The notes below the pieces were generated by a model. It did not search any database. It was not told the origin of the DNA and saw nothing but the letters and a program-made list of their open reading frames with translations. A program made the position numbers and the translations under genes. A stretch of 48,428 nt of DNA from Flavobacterium hibisci (GTDB lineage Bacteria > Bacteroidota > Bacteroidia > Flavobacteriales > Flavobacteriaceae), in NCBI RefSeq assembly GCF_020026925.1, contig NZ_JAIQDW010000027.1, positions 1 to 48,428 on the forward strand. The letters are read 5' to 3'. Positions 48,005-48,428 of this stretch are shown one piece after another (position 1 is the first letter of the stretch; each line of letters begins with the position of its first letter).

Positions 48005-48428
48005 AATGAGGATTTTAAAACAAAATTGATTCGGTATTATGCAGTAAAAGTAAGCAATCAAGATTTATTAGATTTGGTAAGGCCTATAATTTTTTCAAAG
48101 AATAATACTGATTTTGTGATTTGAAAAACAGACTTTATTTAAAAAAATATTTCATGAACCGTGCTTATAAATTATTCCTAAAAGATTGAATTAGTTCAAT
48201 AAATTAAATAAGGATTTCTGTAAAATTTGTACTGTAAATTAAATAACGTTTTGTAAAAAAGTTGGGGGACTTTTGAGAGATTTAGAATTATAGTAACATT
48301 AAAAAAATTGCGCAAAGTCAGAGACATTTGCCTTTACTTTGGATTTGATAAAAACTTTAAATTTATTCAAAGGAAAGCAGAGGTGAACTTTAGACTTTGC
48401 TAGTTAAGAACTAAGCTGCGCATTAGTC
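48005..48428. other. Right-edge intergenic region with imperfect inverted repeat
   Basis: No coding frame found. GCAAAGTC (48312-48319) and GACTTTGC (48393-48400) are inverted copies. CTTTG-AT blocks between them also pair imperfectly, so a structured or repetitive element of about 90 bases is possible. Nothing else seen. Confidence 0.35.

Overview
The window is from a Flavobacterium-like member of the Bacteroidota. The signs are AT-rich DNA, upstream TAnnTTTG promoter boxes in place of Shine-Dalgarno sites, a tmRNA tag reading GENNYALAA, an SusC-style outer-membrane receptor with a carboxypeptidase-like N-terminal domain, and many flavobacterial lipoproteins. Most of the window is ordinary chromosome. 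One small integrated element sits in the middle.

Left part, 1-25253. Housekeeping and envelope genes: tRNA methyltransferase MnmD divergent from branched-chain aminotransferase IlvE; a MazG-type pyrophosphohydrolase; a small membrane protein; an SRPBCC/GyrI-like protein; an ECF sigma factor operon (sigma factor, membrane anti-sigma candidate, exported Spy-like protein); an exported Asp-box protein; an Arg/Asn/Ser-rich lipoprotein; potassium transporter Kup; an RsmB-type rRNA methyltransferase; a CPBP protease-menE operon; an ArsC-like protein; a TonB-dependent-receptor-type barrel protein; fumarase C; an M13 metallopeptidase; an alpha/beta hydrolase; an LOR/SDH (Lys1-like) dehydrogenase; and a class C beta-lactamase-fold serine hydrolase. 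Convergent genes are separated by clear hairpin terminators. An interspersed intergenic repeat lies before fumC.

Middle, 25320-33600. The tmRNA gene ssrA carries an integrated element of about 7.9 kb. A 19-bp direct repeat (25702-25720 and 33556-33574) marks the ends. Next to the right end is a tyrosine recombinase. Leftward follow an uncharacterised gene, a helix-turn-helix excisionase-like gene, a primase-like/DUF3987 replication protein, an iteron-like GGAC repeat region, four uncharacterised small genes (one resembling the start of small-terminase-like proteins), and a cargo end with an XRE regulator divergent from two exported proteins. Paired 12-bp tandem repeats near both ends look like integrase arm sites. 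No relaxase, capsid, portal or large terminase gene is visible. The element therefore looks like a helper-dependent or satellite-like integrative element. It separated ssrA from its own terminator and supplied a replacement.

Right part, 33630-48428. A DUF4833 protein; a CDP-alcohol phosphatidyltransferase-GtrA operon; a phytanoyl-CoA-dioxygenase-family gene preceded by a 23-codon open frame ending in eight consecutive cysteine codons (a candidate cysteine-sensing leader peptide) with a good Bacteroidota promoter; an SDR; and two large soluble multi-PAS histidine kinases, each next to a stand-alone response regulator, flanking an epimerase-Crp/Fnr operon. A DUF1080 lipoprotein closes the window.

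No rRNA, tRNA (other than tmRNA) or CRISPR array was seen. The strongest candidates for new biology are the ssrA element with its replication repeats and cargo, and the octacysteine leader.
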